A stretch of DNA of 39,553 nucleotides, taken from NCBI GenBank assembly GCA_022828105.1, contig JAJEJC010000001.1, forward strand, positions 69,918-109,470. The letters run 5' to 3'. Each line of letters opens with the position of its first letter. Position 1 is the stretch's first letter. The translations under genes were made by a program, and so were the position numbers. The notes under the pieces are model-generated. The model was not told the DNA's origin. It searched no databases and saw only the letters and a list, made by a program, of their open reading frames with translations. The DNA is from Dehalococcoidia bacterium (GTDB lineage: Bacteria; Chloroflexota; Dehalococcoidia; Bin125). Of the stretch, positions 1-6,905 are shown piece after piece.

Positions 1-171
1 GGCGATCTCGAGCACCGAGCTCGGCAAGGGCTGGAGCAGCTCCAGCGTGTGGGGAAACACCAGTGTCCGCTGCCAGTAGTTGCCCTCGTCGCCCTGGGCC
101 TGGTCCCAGAACTCGGCGTTGGCGTCCCAGGCGGCGAGCGACTCGGCGTTGTGATCCGGGTAGTCGACCAT
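1..171 (-). CDS. Class I SAM-dependent methyltransferase, N-terminal part (cut by window edge)
   Basis: Only the first 57 codons are inside the window; the frame starts at an ATG (169-171) and stays open to base 1. The translation contains AEFWDQAQGDEGNYWQR at about residues 20-36 and ends in SVLEIA. This is the typical approach to the glycine-rich SAM-binding motif I (VLEIACGxG) of class I methyltransferases. Motif I itself and the substrate-specific half lie outside the window, so the substrate cannot be named. The gene diverges from the dehydrogenase that starts at 275, leaving about 100 bp for two promoters. Family assignment rests on N-terminal pattern recognition alone. Confidence 0.7.
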   Translation of the reverse strand, partial: MVDYPDHNAESLAAWDANAEFWDQAQGDEGNYWQRTLVFPHTLELLQPLPSSVLEIA

Positions 172-274
172 GCCGGTCTCGGTTTCGTTGCTACGGTATG
201 CGCAGACTGCCAGACGCCCTGCGCGCATGCGCCTGGACGTTCACCGTATCCCGAATCAGCGCTGGGAGATTAAC

Positions 275-1234
275 GTGAGCGCACCGCTGCCCGTCATTGT
301 GCAAGGACTGGGGCCGATTGGCCTGCGCATCGTTGAGGCCGCGCTCAACGACGCGTTCCTCGAAGTCGTCGGAGCTGTCGAGATCAACCCGGAGATGGTC
401 GGAAAGCCGCTCTCCGACTTCGTCGAGGGCGCTCCGCAGATTGTGATTCGTCAGTCGGTCGCTGCGGCACGGGTCGACTCCCGCTCGGACGGCGGCATCC
501 TCGTGCACTGCACCGGCTCCTACCTGCAACAGGTCTCAACGCAGATCGAAGAAGCGCTGAGGCAGGACCTGCACGTGGTCTCGACCTGCGAGGAGCTGGC
601 CTTCGCGCAGGCCAGTCACCCGGAGATCGCAGCGGGACTCGACGTACTGGCCCGCCGCGCTGAGCGCACGGTCGTCGGCACGGGAGTCAATCCCGGCTTC
701 CTCATGGACGCGCTGCCGGCCTCGTTGTCCTCGATCTCGCACAGCATCAAATCGGTCTCGGTCAAGCGAGTGCAGGACCCGTCGCGTCGGCGCGTGCCGT
801 TCCAGGAGAAAGTCGGCATGGGTATCTCGGCGGCAGCCTGGGAGGCGAAGCGCGACGCGGGAGGATTCGGCCACGTCGGACTGCTGGAGTCGGCAAGACT
901 GCTTGCCTATCCGCTGGGCTGGAAGATCGTCGACTGGCGGCACGAGATGGTCCCCTGCCAGGACCCGGGACAGGAACTGGTTGCCGGCACACTGGAGACG
1001 CTGGAAGGCTCGACGTTCGACGGCCGCACGGTGCGCCTGCACTTCGAGGCGAATGCGTCGGTCGAGGAGGAGTACGACGAGATCGTCGTGGATGGCACGC
1101 CCCCGCTCAAGCTGCACTTCGAGGGCGGCGTCTTCGGCGACGACGCCACCGCGGCATCGGTGCTGAGGGCTGCTCGCGTGATCCCGCACACACGGCGCGG
1201 TCTGATGACGGTGCTCGATCTGCCGCTGCGTTAA
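275..1234 (+). CDS. DapB-like / 2,4-diaminopentanoate dehydrogenase-like NAD(P)-dependent oxidoreductase
   Basis: This is a 319-residue protein. The Rossmann dinucleotide-binding motif GLGPIG is at residues 11-16, and a conserved central stretch ending VGTGVNPGFLMDALP follows. That pattern is typical of the dihydrodipicolinate-reductase-like family that includes 2,4-diaminopentanoate dehydrogenase. True DapB is usually shorter (about 250-270 residues), so a role in lysine synthesis is not implied. I chose the GTG at 275 because GGGAGA (264-269) sits 5 nt upstream and the protein then begins directly with the Rossmann fold. An ATG at 170 would add 35 residues that overlap the divergent methyltransferase promoter and look non-coding. 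The substrate is unknown. The flavin reductase gene follows after about 40 bp and may be co-transcribed. Confidence 0.8.
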   Translation: MSAPLPVIVQGLGPIGLRIVEAALNDAFLEVVGAVEINPEMVGKPLSDFVEGAPQIVIRQSVAAARVDSRSDGGILVHCTGSYLQQVSTQIEEALRQDLHVVSTCEELAFAQASHPEIAAGLDVLARRAERTVVGTGVNPGFLMDALPASLSSISHSIKSVSVKRVQDPSRRRVPFQEKVGMGISAAAWEAKRDAGGFGHVGLLESARLLAYPLGWKIVDWRHEMVPCQDPGQELVAGTLETLEGSTFDGRTVRLHFEANASVEEEYDEIVVDGTPPLKLHFEGGVFGDDATAASVLRAARVIPHTRRGLMTVLDLPLR

Positions 1235-1273
1235 ACTGACGGTCCGCAGGCGTGAGGCTGAGAGGGAATCGCC

Positions 1274-1783
1274 ATGAGCTTCGACGACCGAGAGTTCCGC
1301 AACGCGTTGGGCATGTTCCCCAGCGGCGTCACGGTGATCACGACCGGAACCGAGCCGAACTTCGTCGGCATGACGGCGCAGTCGTTCTCGTCGCTCTCGC
1401 TCGACCCGCCGCTGGTGTTGGTCTGCGTCGACAAGGGCGCAAGCGTGCTGCCGCTGCTCAAGGAAACCGGCGCCTACACGGTCAACATCCTGCCCGACAC
1501 GGCGATGGACACCTCTAACTACTTCGCCAGCAGCAAGCGTCCGCCGCCGCCGCACCAGTTCGACGAGCACGACCACGTCATCGGAGAGACCGGCCAGCCG
1601 CGGTTAGCGCAGGCGACGATGGTCTTCGACTGCAGCATCCACTCCGTGCTCGACGGCGGCGACCACGAGATCGTCGTGGGCGAGGTCAAGGCGTTCGAGA
1701 AGCTCTCGGACGAAGAACCGATCCTCTTCTACGGCGGCAACTATCGCAAGATGGGCCCGCCCGATCCGTCGATGAGCTGGTAA
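1274..1783 (+). CDS. Flavin reductase family protein (FMN-binding split barrel)
   Basis: This 169-residue protein has the usual length of flavin reductase-like (HpaC/NtaB type) proteins. The N-terminal pattern FPSGVTVITT followed by GMTAQSFSSLSLDPPLVLVCVD (about residues 15-56) is the family's FMN-binding core. A GGNY near the C-terminus fits the closing strand. Such proteins reduce FMN or FAD with NAD(P)H, often to feed a partner monooxygenase, or bind flavin themselves. No monooxygenase is adjacent here. A GAGAGGG stretch (about 1259-1265) precedes the ATG. The gene follows the DapB-like dehydrogenase in the same direction and precedes the DinB-like gene by 18 bp, so the three may form a transcription unit. 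The partner and substrate are not identifiable. Confidence 0.85.
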   Translation: MSFDDREFRNALGMFPSGVTVITTGTEPNFVGMTAQSFSSLSLDPPLVLVCVDKGASVLPLLKETGAYTVNILPDTAMDTSNYFASSKRPPPPHQFDEHDHVIGETGQPRLAQATMVFDCSIHSVLDGGDHEIVVGEVKAFEKLSDEEPILFYGGNYRKMGPPDPSMSW

Positions 1784-1801
1784 GTCTCGGGAACGCGGCC
1801 C

Positions 1802-2359
1802 ATGTGCGTGCAGAGCATGGACGACCGGCCGCTGCTGGCGACCGATCCGCCCTTGCCCGCCGACGACTTTGTGCCCGCGCTGTGGGTCCCGCTGACCCGA
1901 GCCCTGCGCGCGCGGCGGCGGTTGATCCAGATGGTCGAGACCCTGCCCGCGACGCAGTGGCTGCGCGAGTCGGCGGCGCCCGACTGGTCGCGCCGCGATG
2001 TGCTGGCCCACCTGGCCGCCTCGGATCGCCGCTATCACGACGTGCTGATCGCCGCGCTCAACGGATCGCCGCTTGAGGAATGGGCCCCCGATCCGGCCCA
2101 GCCCGGTCCCGATCTGGATCGGGCCAACGCCATCGGCACCGAGCGCTTTGTCGGCCGGCCCGTGACCGAGTTGGCGGCCGAGTTGCAGGCCGGCTCTGAG
2201 AAGTCGACCACACTCTTCGCCGCGCTGAGCGAGGACCACGTGCTGATGCGGATGGGTTTCGCAGGCAACGCCCTCTCGCTCCTGGAAGCCTGGGCCTCGC
2301 ACGACAACGGCCACGCCGACGACATCATCAACGGCCCCAAGATGATGCGCACGCTGTAA
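1802..2359 (+). CDS. DinB / maleylpyruvate-isomerase-N-like four-helix protein
   Basis: This 185-residue protein contains DWSRRDVLAHLAASDRRY (around residues 61-78) and a later HDNGHADDI. These match the metal-binding four-helix bundle of the DinB/MDMPI-N superfamily; the likely metal ligands are His70 and the two histidines of HDNGH. Family members are thiol-dependent transferases or isomerases, or damage-inducible proteins of unknown role. An alternative start five codons downstream (ATG 1817, MDDRP) is equally plausible because neither has a strong ribosome-binding site. The gene lies 18 bp after the flavin reductase gene and ends before a GC-rich hairpin (2388-2407). The function beyond the fold is not known. 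Confidence 0.75.
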   Translation: MCVQSMDDRPLLATDPPLPADDFVPALWVPLTRALRARRRLIQMVETLPATQWLRESAAPDWSRRDVLAHLAASDRRYHDVLIAALNGSPLEEWAPDPAQPGPDLDRANAIGTERFVGRPVTELAAELQAGSEKSTTLFAALSEDHVLMRMGFAGNALSLLEAWASHDNGHADDIINGPKMMRTL

Positions 2360-2387
2360 GAGGCCGTTGCGTAATCCATCCAAAGTC

Positions 2388-2407
2388 GGCCCCGCGAAGG
2401 CGGGGCC
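2388..2407. repeat. Perfect GC-rich hairpin between DinB-like and radical SAM genes
   Basis: An 8-bp perfect stem GGCCCCGC/GCGGGGCC closes a GAAG loop. No T-tract follows, so a classical intrinsic terminator is not supported on either strand. It may be a pause or mRNA-end structure, or an unrelated small palindromic repeat. It differs in sequence and architecture from the double-hairpin element found elsewhere in the window. Confidence 0.6.
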
Positions 2408-2431
2408 AGCGAGATCAAGACGTCAACGGTC

Positions 2432-3226
2432 ATGCCGCCCGCAATTGAGTCCTACGACGCCCATCAGATCCTCACGCCGGGCTCTGGCTATCTGCGCGAC
2501 TACGACTACTCGCTCAATCCCTACGTCGGCTGTGCGTTCGGCTGCTCTTACTGCTACGCAGCCTTCTTCGCTCCGCCCGAGCGTCAGGCGTCCTGGGGCG
2601 ACTGGGTCCAAGTCAAACGCAACGCCGCGCTCAAGCTGTCGCGGCTGCGGCGACCGCTCGACGGCAAGACCGTGTACATGAGCAGCGCGACCGACCCGTA
2701 TCAGCCGATTGAGCGCCGGCTGGAGCTGACCCGATCGCTACTGCCCGTCCTGTCCGACAGGGGCGCCCGGCTCGTTGTGCAGACGCGCAGTCCGCTGGTG
2801 GCCAGGGACATCGACCTGCTGCAGCGATTCAAGCAGGTCTGCGTCAACTTCAGCATCACCACCGACTCCGAGACCGTCCGCCGAGCCTTCGAGCCGCGCA
2901 ACCCGCCAATCGCGGCCCGGCTTGACGCGGCGCGTGAGATCGCAGATGCCGGCCTACCGGTCGCGATCACGATGACGCCGCTGCTGCCCGTCGAGAATCC
3001 CACGTCGTTCGCCCACCGTGTTGCCGAGACCGGAGCGTCGCGATTCATCGTCGAGTCGTTCAGTCCCACCGCCGGCCGATTCCGTGGCGGCACCGGACAG
3101 ACCGCTCTCGAACTGGCCGAGCGATTGAACTGGGACGGCGCAGCCTATGAACAAGCGAGACAGGCGCTGATTTTCGAACTCGCGCCGAACATCCGCGAGG
3201 GCGAGGCCGGGTTCAGTCCTGGGTAA
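2432..3226 (+). CDS. SPL-like radical SAM protein (COG1533 / Rv2578c type)
   Basis: This is a 264-residue protein. Cys34, Cys38 and Cys41 form the CxxxCxxC motif (GCAFGCSYCYA) that binds a 4Fe-4S cluster and S-adenosylmethionine. The preceding DYDYSLNPYVGC and the later YMSSATDPYQPIE are typical of the spore-photoproduct-lyase-like COG1533 group. True spore photoproduct lyase is longer and needs an additional distal cysteine. Nothing here suggests sporulation, so DNA repair is only one possibility and most members of this group are uncharacterised. The gene converges with the alpha/beta hydrolase gene: the two stop regions overlap by 14 bp (3213-3226). Confidence 0.85.
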   Translation: MPPAIESYDAHQILTPGSGYLRDYDYSLNPYVGCAFGCSYCYAAFFAPPERQASWGDWVQVKRNAALKLSRLRRPLDGKTVYMSSATDPYQPIERRLELTRSLLPVLSDRGARLVVQTRSPLVARDIDLLQRFKQVCVNFSITTDSETVRRAFEPRNPPIAARLDAAREIADAGLPVAITMTPLLPVENPTSFAHRVAETGASRFIVESFSPTAGRFRGGTGQTALELAERLNWDGAAYEQARQALIFELAPNIREGEAGFSPG

Positions 3227-4094
3227 CTGTTGAGCAGTCCTGCGCGACCGTGATCATCGTCTCGGCCACGGCGTCGGGACGGCGCATGGGGATGAAGTGG
3301 TCCGAATCCTCGACCACTTCCTCGAAGGCGTTGGGGAAGACGTCGACCGCGCTCTGTCCCGTCGGCGAACCGTGGCCCGAGGCGTCGCCGGCTCGGAGGA
3401 TGAGCGTGGGCTGGGAGGCACGAGCCATCTCCGGCCAGGGATCGACCGTGGGTGCGTACTCGAAGCACCAGGCCTCGACCTCCGGATCGCAGGCCAGCTC
3501 CCACTCACCCAGCCTGGCGGTCGGATTGAGTCCATAGCGGACGTAGCGCTCGACCGCCTCGCGCGGCCAGTGCGTGAACGCGCCGCGACCGGTGAGCGAT
3601 TCCGACATCTCCTCGGGACTGGACCAGATGCGACGCCGCTTGCGTGCCGCGATGGAGAGGCTGTCCGGAGGCATCGGAGGCATTGGACCGCGAGGATTGA
3701 CCAGCACGGGATCGATCAGCGCCAGCGACTCGATCCGCGTCCCGGTCGCCGCGGCAATCGTGCAGACGCAGCCGCCCATCGAGTGTCCGGCGGCGACCAC
3801 ATCGGTCAGATCGCGCTGCGCCAGCCATTCGTTGAGGTCGGCGGCCATTTCGCGCCAGTCGGCCCCGGACTTGTCGGCAGGCGCTTGCGACGCGCCGTGC
3901 CCGCGCATATCCAGCGCAAACACGCGCCAGTCCTCAGGCAGCATCCGCACGACATCATCCCAGGTGCGCGAATGGAATCCGGTCGCATGAATCAGCACCG
4001 CCGTCCGCACCGGATCGCCGGATGAGGCCCACTCCCACACCCGCAGCCCATATCCGCGGACAAGATCAGTTGATGCAGTGGGTTGAGGACGCAT
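3213..4094 (-). CDS. Alpha/beta hydrolase
   Basis: This 293-residue protein has the nucleophile elbow GHSMGG (Ser105) and an oxyanion-side motif HATGFHSRTW (about 36-45). DMRGHGAS lies near residues 62-69, and a C-terminal DSDHFIP supplies the likely catalytic His266. Asp237 is a candidate acid. This is the classic single-domain alpha/beta hydrolase of the epoxide hydrolase, haloalkane dehalogenase and esterase group; the substrate cannot be read from sequence. It starts 6 bp after the crotonase-family gene on the same strand, so the two are almost certainly co-transcribed and may act in one acyl-CoA or ester degradation step. No strong Shine-Dalgarno is visible, which fits coupling to the upstream gene. 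Confidence 0.85.
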   Translation of the reverse strand: MRPQPTASTDLVRGYGLRVWEWASSGDPVRTAVLIHATGFHSRTWDDVVRMLPEDWRVFALDMRGHGASQAPADKSGADWREMAADLNEWLAQRDLTDVVAAGHSMGGCVCTIAAATGTRIESLALIDPVLVNPRGPMPPMPPDSLSIAARKRRRIWSSPEEMSESLTGRGAFTHWPREAVERYVRYGLNPTARLGEWELACDPEVEAWCFEYAPTVDPWPEMARASQPTLILRAGDASGHGSPTGQSAVDVFPNAFEEVVEDSDHFIPMRRPDAVAETMITVAQDCSTVTQD

Positions 4095-4100
4095 CGCCGG

Positions 4101-4985
4101 TTACGTCCGGCGCCGGATGGCGCCTCGGCCGTCTCCGAAGGGATCGTCTCGCCACTCGAGCGCGACCTTGAGACCCTTCTCGCGGCCGATCGTGGTGAAC
4201 TCGTCGATGCTCGGCGCTTCGTGCCAGATGGCGTCGAAGTCCGCGCCCTCCGAGGCGGCCGTGCGCAGACCCATCAGCTCGAACCAGCGGTTGGTCGAGT
4301 GCTTGTGCACGGTCAGGCCGTCCAGCGGCACGTTGGCGATCCGCTGGCACCAGGCCATCGTTTCCTCGTCCAACTGCTCCTCGGGATAGGCGCGGTTGAT
4401 CATCCCGATCCGCTCGGCCTCGATCCCGTCCACCGTGTCGCCGCTGAACAGCAGCTCCTTGGTCTTGAGCATGCCGATCTTGGCCGGCCACAGACCCAGC
4501 GTCGGCGGGATGCCGATCGCCCGGCCGGCCGGATGTCCGAAGCGCGCGCTCTCGGCGGCGAAGACGATGTCGCACGCGCCGATCATCTCGCCGCCGCCGG
4601 CCAGGCACCAACCGTGCACCTGCGCGACAATCGGCTTGCGGTAGCCCCACATCCACATCCAGCGGTCGACCGAGACGCGCAGATTCTCGCGGTCCAGCGC
4701 AATCCGCGATTCGCCCAGCTCCCATGCCTGGTCGCCGCGACGCTGATTCGGACGCCAGTTCATCGCGCCGCCGCCCGGCGTCAGGTCGTAGCCCGCGCAG
4801 AACGCGCGGCCCGCGCCCTTGAGCCGGATTACGCGCACCTCGTCGCCCGGATTCAGCTCGCGCAGCGCGCCCTCCAGGTCGTCGCGCAGCCCGCCCGAGA
4901 TCGCGTTCAGCTTCTCCGGCCGGTTCAGCTTGATCGTCGCCACCGGCCCGTCAATCTCGACCAGCACATTTTCATAGTCGGTCAT
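4101..4985 (-). CDS. Enoyl-CoA hydratase/isomerase (crotonase) family protein
   Basis: This 294-residue protein begins with the crotonase signature ATIKLNRPEKLNAIS. It has the oxyanion-hole motif FCAGYDL (usually AGADL) and the second oxyanion helix AQVHGWCLAGGGEMIGACDI. The first catalytic glutamate of hydratases is kept (GGGE). The position of the second glutamate, in canonical FGxPE, reads FGHPA, so simple 2-enoyl-CoA hydration is doubtful; an isomerase, hydrolase or other crotonase reaction is possible. A good ribosome-binding site (GGAGGAG) precedes the ATG at 4985. The alpha/beta hydrolase gene follows after 6 bp. Confidence 0.85.
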   Translation of the reverse strand: MTDYENVLVEIDGPVATIKLNRPEKLNAISGGLRDDLEGALRELNPGDEVRVIRLKGAGRAFCAGYDLTPGGGAMNWRPNQRRGDQAWELGESRIALDRENLRVSVDRWMWMWGYRKPIVAQVHGWCLAGGGEMIGACDIVFAAESARFGHPAGRAIGIPPTLGLWPAKIGMLKTKELLFSGDTVDGIEAERIGMINRAYPEEQLDEETMAWCQRIANVPLDGLTVHKHSTNRWFELMGLRTAASEGADFDAIWHEAPSIDEFTTIGREKGLKVALEWRDDPFGDGRGAIRRRT

Positions 4986-5044
4986 CGGCCTCTCCTCCAG
5001 CAGATGACCGCATGGTAGTAGAGGTCCGCTGCCCGCACTCTTGT

Positions 5045-5833
5045 CTAACGCAGCGATGTCTGACGCTGCTTGCTGCGGCGGAAATCGGCGTACTCGTCGT
5101 AGTGCGCTCGGCAGAATCGACGCAGACCCAGCGCGGTCTCGACAGGCTCAGCGAGATCGTCCGTGCGCTTGCAGCCCTTCCAGGCGCACTCCAGCGGCGC
5201 GTCGTCGACGGATCGCGTTTGCTGACCGCGCCCGTTCGACTCACGACTGGCTCGCTCGCGCGACTTGCGCTCTCGCTTCACGCGATCGAGCGCCTCCTGC
5301 TCAAGCCTGCGCAACTCTTCGACTCGACGCCGCTCAGCCTCGTCCAACGCGCGCTGCCGATCCTGCTCCGCTCGCTGATGCTCCTGTTGTTCTCGCTGCG
5401 ACTCTTCCCGCTGCCGCGACTCGAACGCCGCACGACGGCGCGCCATCTCTTCCTGGAACGCGTCGACCTGCCGCTCCGCCCGTCTCGCCTGACCCTTGAC
5501 CGCCGAACGCCGCCGCGACCTGCGTCGTTGCTCGGCCTGACGACGTCTGCGAAACGCGTTGATGATCGACTCGCGATCTTCCTCGCTCACTGCCTTCGAC
5601 GGCCTATACAGGTCTTCCCCGGCCTGCGGCGGCGCGGCGAGCGGATTCCTGAGCCGCTCGATCAACAGATCGTGCGCATCCTTCAGCCGCTTGAACTCCT
5701 CCGCCGCGTCGGGCGCATCCGAAACGTCCGGGTGCACCGACTTCGCCTTGCGCCGAAACGCGCGACGAATCTCCTCCTCGCTCGCAGCCAGAGTCAGTCC
5801 CAGCAACTCGTGCGGATCGTAGGAATCTGCCAT
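5045..5833 (-). CDS. J-domain (DnaJ-like) protein with C-terminal Cys/His motif
   Basis: This is a 262-residue protein. The N-terminal J domain contains YDPHELLGL, the HPD tripeptide at 34-36 and a following helix (EEFKRLKDAHDLL), so it should stimulate a DnaK-type Hsp70. The middle (about 75-200) is a long, strongly charged Arg/Glu/Gln-rich stretch likely to form a coiled coil. The tail has Cys216, Cys221, Cys241 and His244 (CAWKGC...CRAH), a plausible zinc site. The canonical DnaJ G/F linker, CxxCxGxG repeats and substrate-binding domains are absent, so this is a specialised co-chaperone rather than DnaJ. I chose ATG 5833 because it shares one base with the flavodoxin stop (TGATG); a TTG one codon upstream is also possible. 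Confidence 0.8.
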   Translation of the reverse strand: MADSYDPHELLGLTLAASEEEIRRAFRRKAKSVHPDVSDAPDAAEEFKRLKDAHDLLIERLRNPLAAPPQAGEDLYRPSKAVSEEDRESIINAFRRRRQAEQRRRSRRRSAVKGQARRAERQVDAFQEEMARRRAAFESRQREESQREQQEHQRAEQDRQRALDEAERRRVEELRRLEQEALDRVKRERKSRERASRESNGRGQQTRSVDDAPLECAWKGCKRTDDLAEPVETALGLRRFCRAHYDEYADFRRSKQRQTSLR

Positions 5834-6360
5834 CAAGTCGTTACTTTACCGAGCCTCAGCGCATGTTCCGACACCCGTCGGCCCAGCGTGCGGGCCTGCT
5901 CGCGATCGAGATCGGTCACCTTCCTGACCGCCGTCGCGCCGTAGTAGCTGCCCGAGTGATTCATCGTCGTCGTCCAGGGCAGACCGACGATCAACATCCC
6001 GTGACCGATCAGCAGATGCACGAGCTGGAGCAGCGTCGCCTCCAGCCCGCCCGATGGGCTCCAGCCGGCGCTGAACGCGGCAGCCGGCTTGCCGGCCAGC
6101 TCTCCCGACTCCCACAGATCGCCCGTGTAGTCCCACCAGTGCTTGAGCCGTCCGGTGATCCCGGTCCAGTTGGGACTGCCCAGGATCAGCGCGTCGCAGC
6201 GGACCAACTCGTCCTTGTCGGCGATATCCAGCGGCCGATCCCAGACCTCGATCCCGTCGACCGACGCCGCGCCCTCGACGATCGACTTCGCCAATTCCGC
6301 GACCAGGCCCTGCGAGTCGTACAACACCAGCACCACGGAATCGCCCGCATCGGTCGGCAT
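5833..6360 (-). CDS. Flavodoxin-like / NAD(P)H-dependent FMN oxidoreductase (WrbA-like fold)
   Basis: This 175-residue protein starts with the flavodoxin-type phosphate loop region VVLVLYDSQGLVAELAKSI. It has ALILGSPNWTG (about 57-67) and the FSAGWSPSGGLEATL segment (around 96-110) that wraps the flavin in WrbA/FMN-reductase proteins. The likely role is FMN-dependent reduction of a quinone or another acceptor. It is the middle gene of a three-gene unit: its ATG shares a base with the stop of the pterin enzyme gene (TGATG at 6358-6362) and its stop shares a base with the J-domain gene start. This implies tight translational coupling. The electron partner is unknown. Confidence 0.8.
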   Translation of the reverse strand: MPTDAGDSVVLVLYDSQGLVAELAKSIVEGAASVDGIEVWDRPLDIADKDELVRCDALILGSPNWTGITGRLKHWWDYTGDLWESGELAGKPAAAFSAGWSPSGGLEATLLQLVHLLIGHGMLIVGLPWTTTMNHSGSYYGATAVRKVTDLDREQARTLGRRVSEHALRLGKVTT

Positions 6361-6857
6361 CAGAGGTCCGTTTCAAACCACGCCGCCTGGCCCGGCATCT
6401 CCTCCACGCCGACCCGCAGCCGCGCCAGTCCGGGCGGGCCCGAGACCTCAAGCGACTCCGTCAGGCGGCCCGCGATGTACTGCGACAGACGCTCCGCCGT
6501 GCTGTTGTCGATCGGCAGCGCGGCGACATCGTGCTTCGGCAGCCGGTAGGGATGATCGTCCCGGTACTGAATCACGTAGTGCGTGTCGTCGTCGCTGATC
6601 GTCAGCGCGCGCGACTCCATCTGCAGCAGGAACTTGTGGTCCAGCGACTCGCAGACCTCGCGCGTCAGGCGTTTGAGCAGGGAGAAGTCGATCACCCACG
6701 ATTCATCGGTCAAGGGACCCACGACCTCGACAAACACGTCGTAGTTATGTCCGTGGATCGGCTCCAGTTCGTCGGCGAAGGTGGCGAAGTGGCCGGCGGC
6801 AAACCGCAGCCGCTGGCGCTCGACGGTGACGGCGTGGGATCCTGACTGTCCTGCCAT
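6360..6857 (-). CDS. 6-pyruvoyl-tetrahydropterin synthase family protein, PTPS-III type (QueD superfamily)
   Basis: This 165-residue protein has three zinc-ligand histidines: His23 (AAGHF), His35 and His37 (IHGHNY). In QueD the catalytic cysteine stands four residues before HGH (CxxxHGH). Here that position is Leu31, while Glu32 lies three before (ExxHGH). That glutamate pattern is the hallmark of PTPS-III proteins, which convert dihydroneopterin triphosphate to 6-hydroxymethyl-dihydropterin and can replace FolB in folate synthesis. A role in queuosine synthesis is therefore less likely than one in folate synthesis; this is inference from the motif. TAGGCT lies exactly 6 nt upstream of the ATG, so the mRNA is probably leaderless. 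It is the first gene of a coupled operon with the flavodoxin-like and J-domain genes. Confidence 0.82.
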   Translation of the reverse strand: MAGQSGSHAVTVERQRLRFAAGHFATFADELEPIHGHNYDVFVEVVGPLTDESWVIDFSLLKRLTREVCESLDHKFLLQMESRALTISDDDTHYVIQYRDDHPYRLPKHDVAALPIDNSTAERLSQYIAGRLTESLEVSGPPGLARLRVGVEEMPGQAAWFETDL

Positions 6858-6863
6858 GACCGC

Positions 6864-6869
6864 AGCCTA
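6864..6869 (-). promoter_or_regulatory. Candidate -10 box of a leaderless promoter (PTPS-III operon)
   Basis: TAGGCT on the minus strand is followed by exactly 6 nt (GCGGTC) and the ATG at 6857. The expected transcript start therefore coincides with the start codon. No convincing -35 box is visible. It faces the MFS promoter in a 48-bp divergent gap. Confidence 0.5.
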
Positions 6870-6893
6870 CCGTGAGTCCGCGCAGACACCGCC

Positions 6894-6899
6894 TAGCCT
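6894..6899 (+). promoter_or_regulatory. Candidate -10 box of a leaderless promoter (MFS gene)
   Basis: TAGCCT is followed by 6 nt (GCGCCC) and ATG at 6906. No Shine-Dalgarno sequence is present in the gap, which fits a leaderless transcript. No clear -35 box is visible. Confidence 0.5.
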
Positions 6900-6905
6900 G
6901 CGCCC

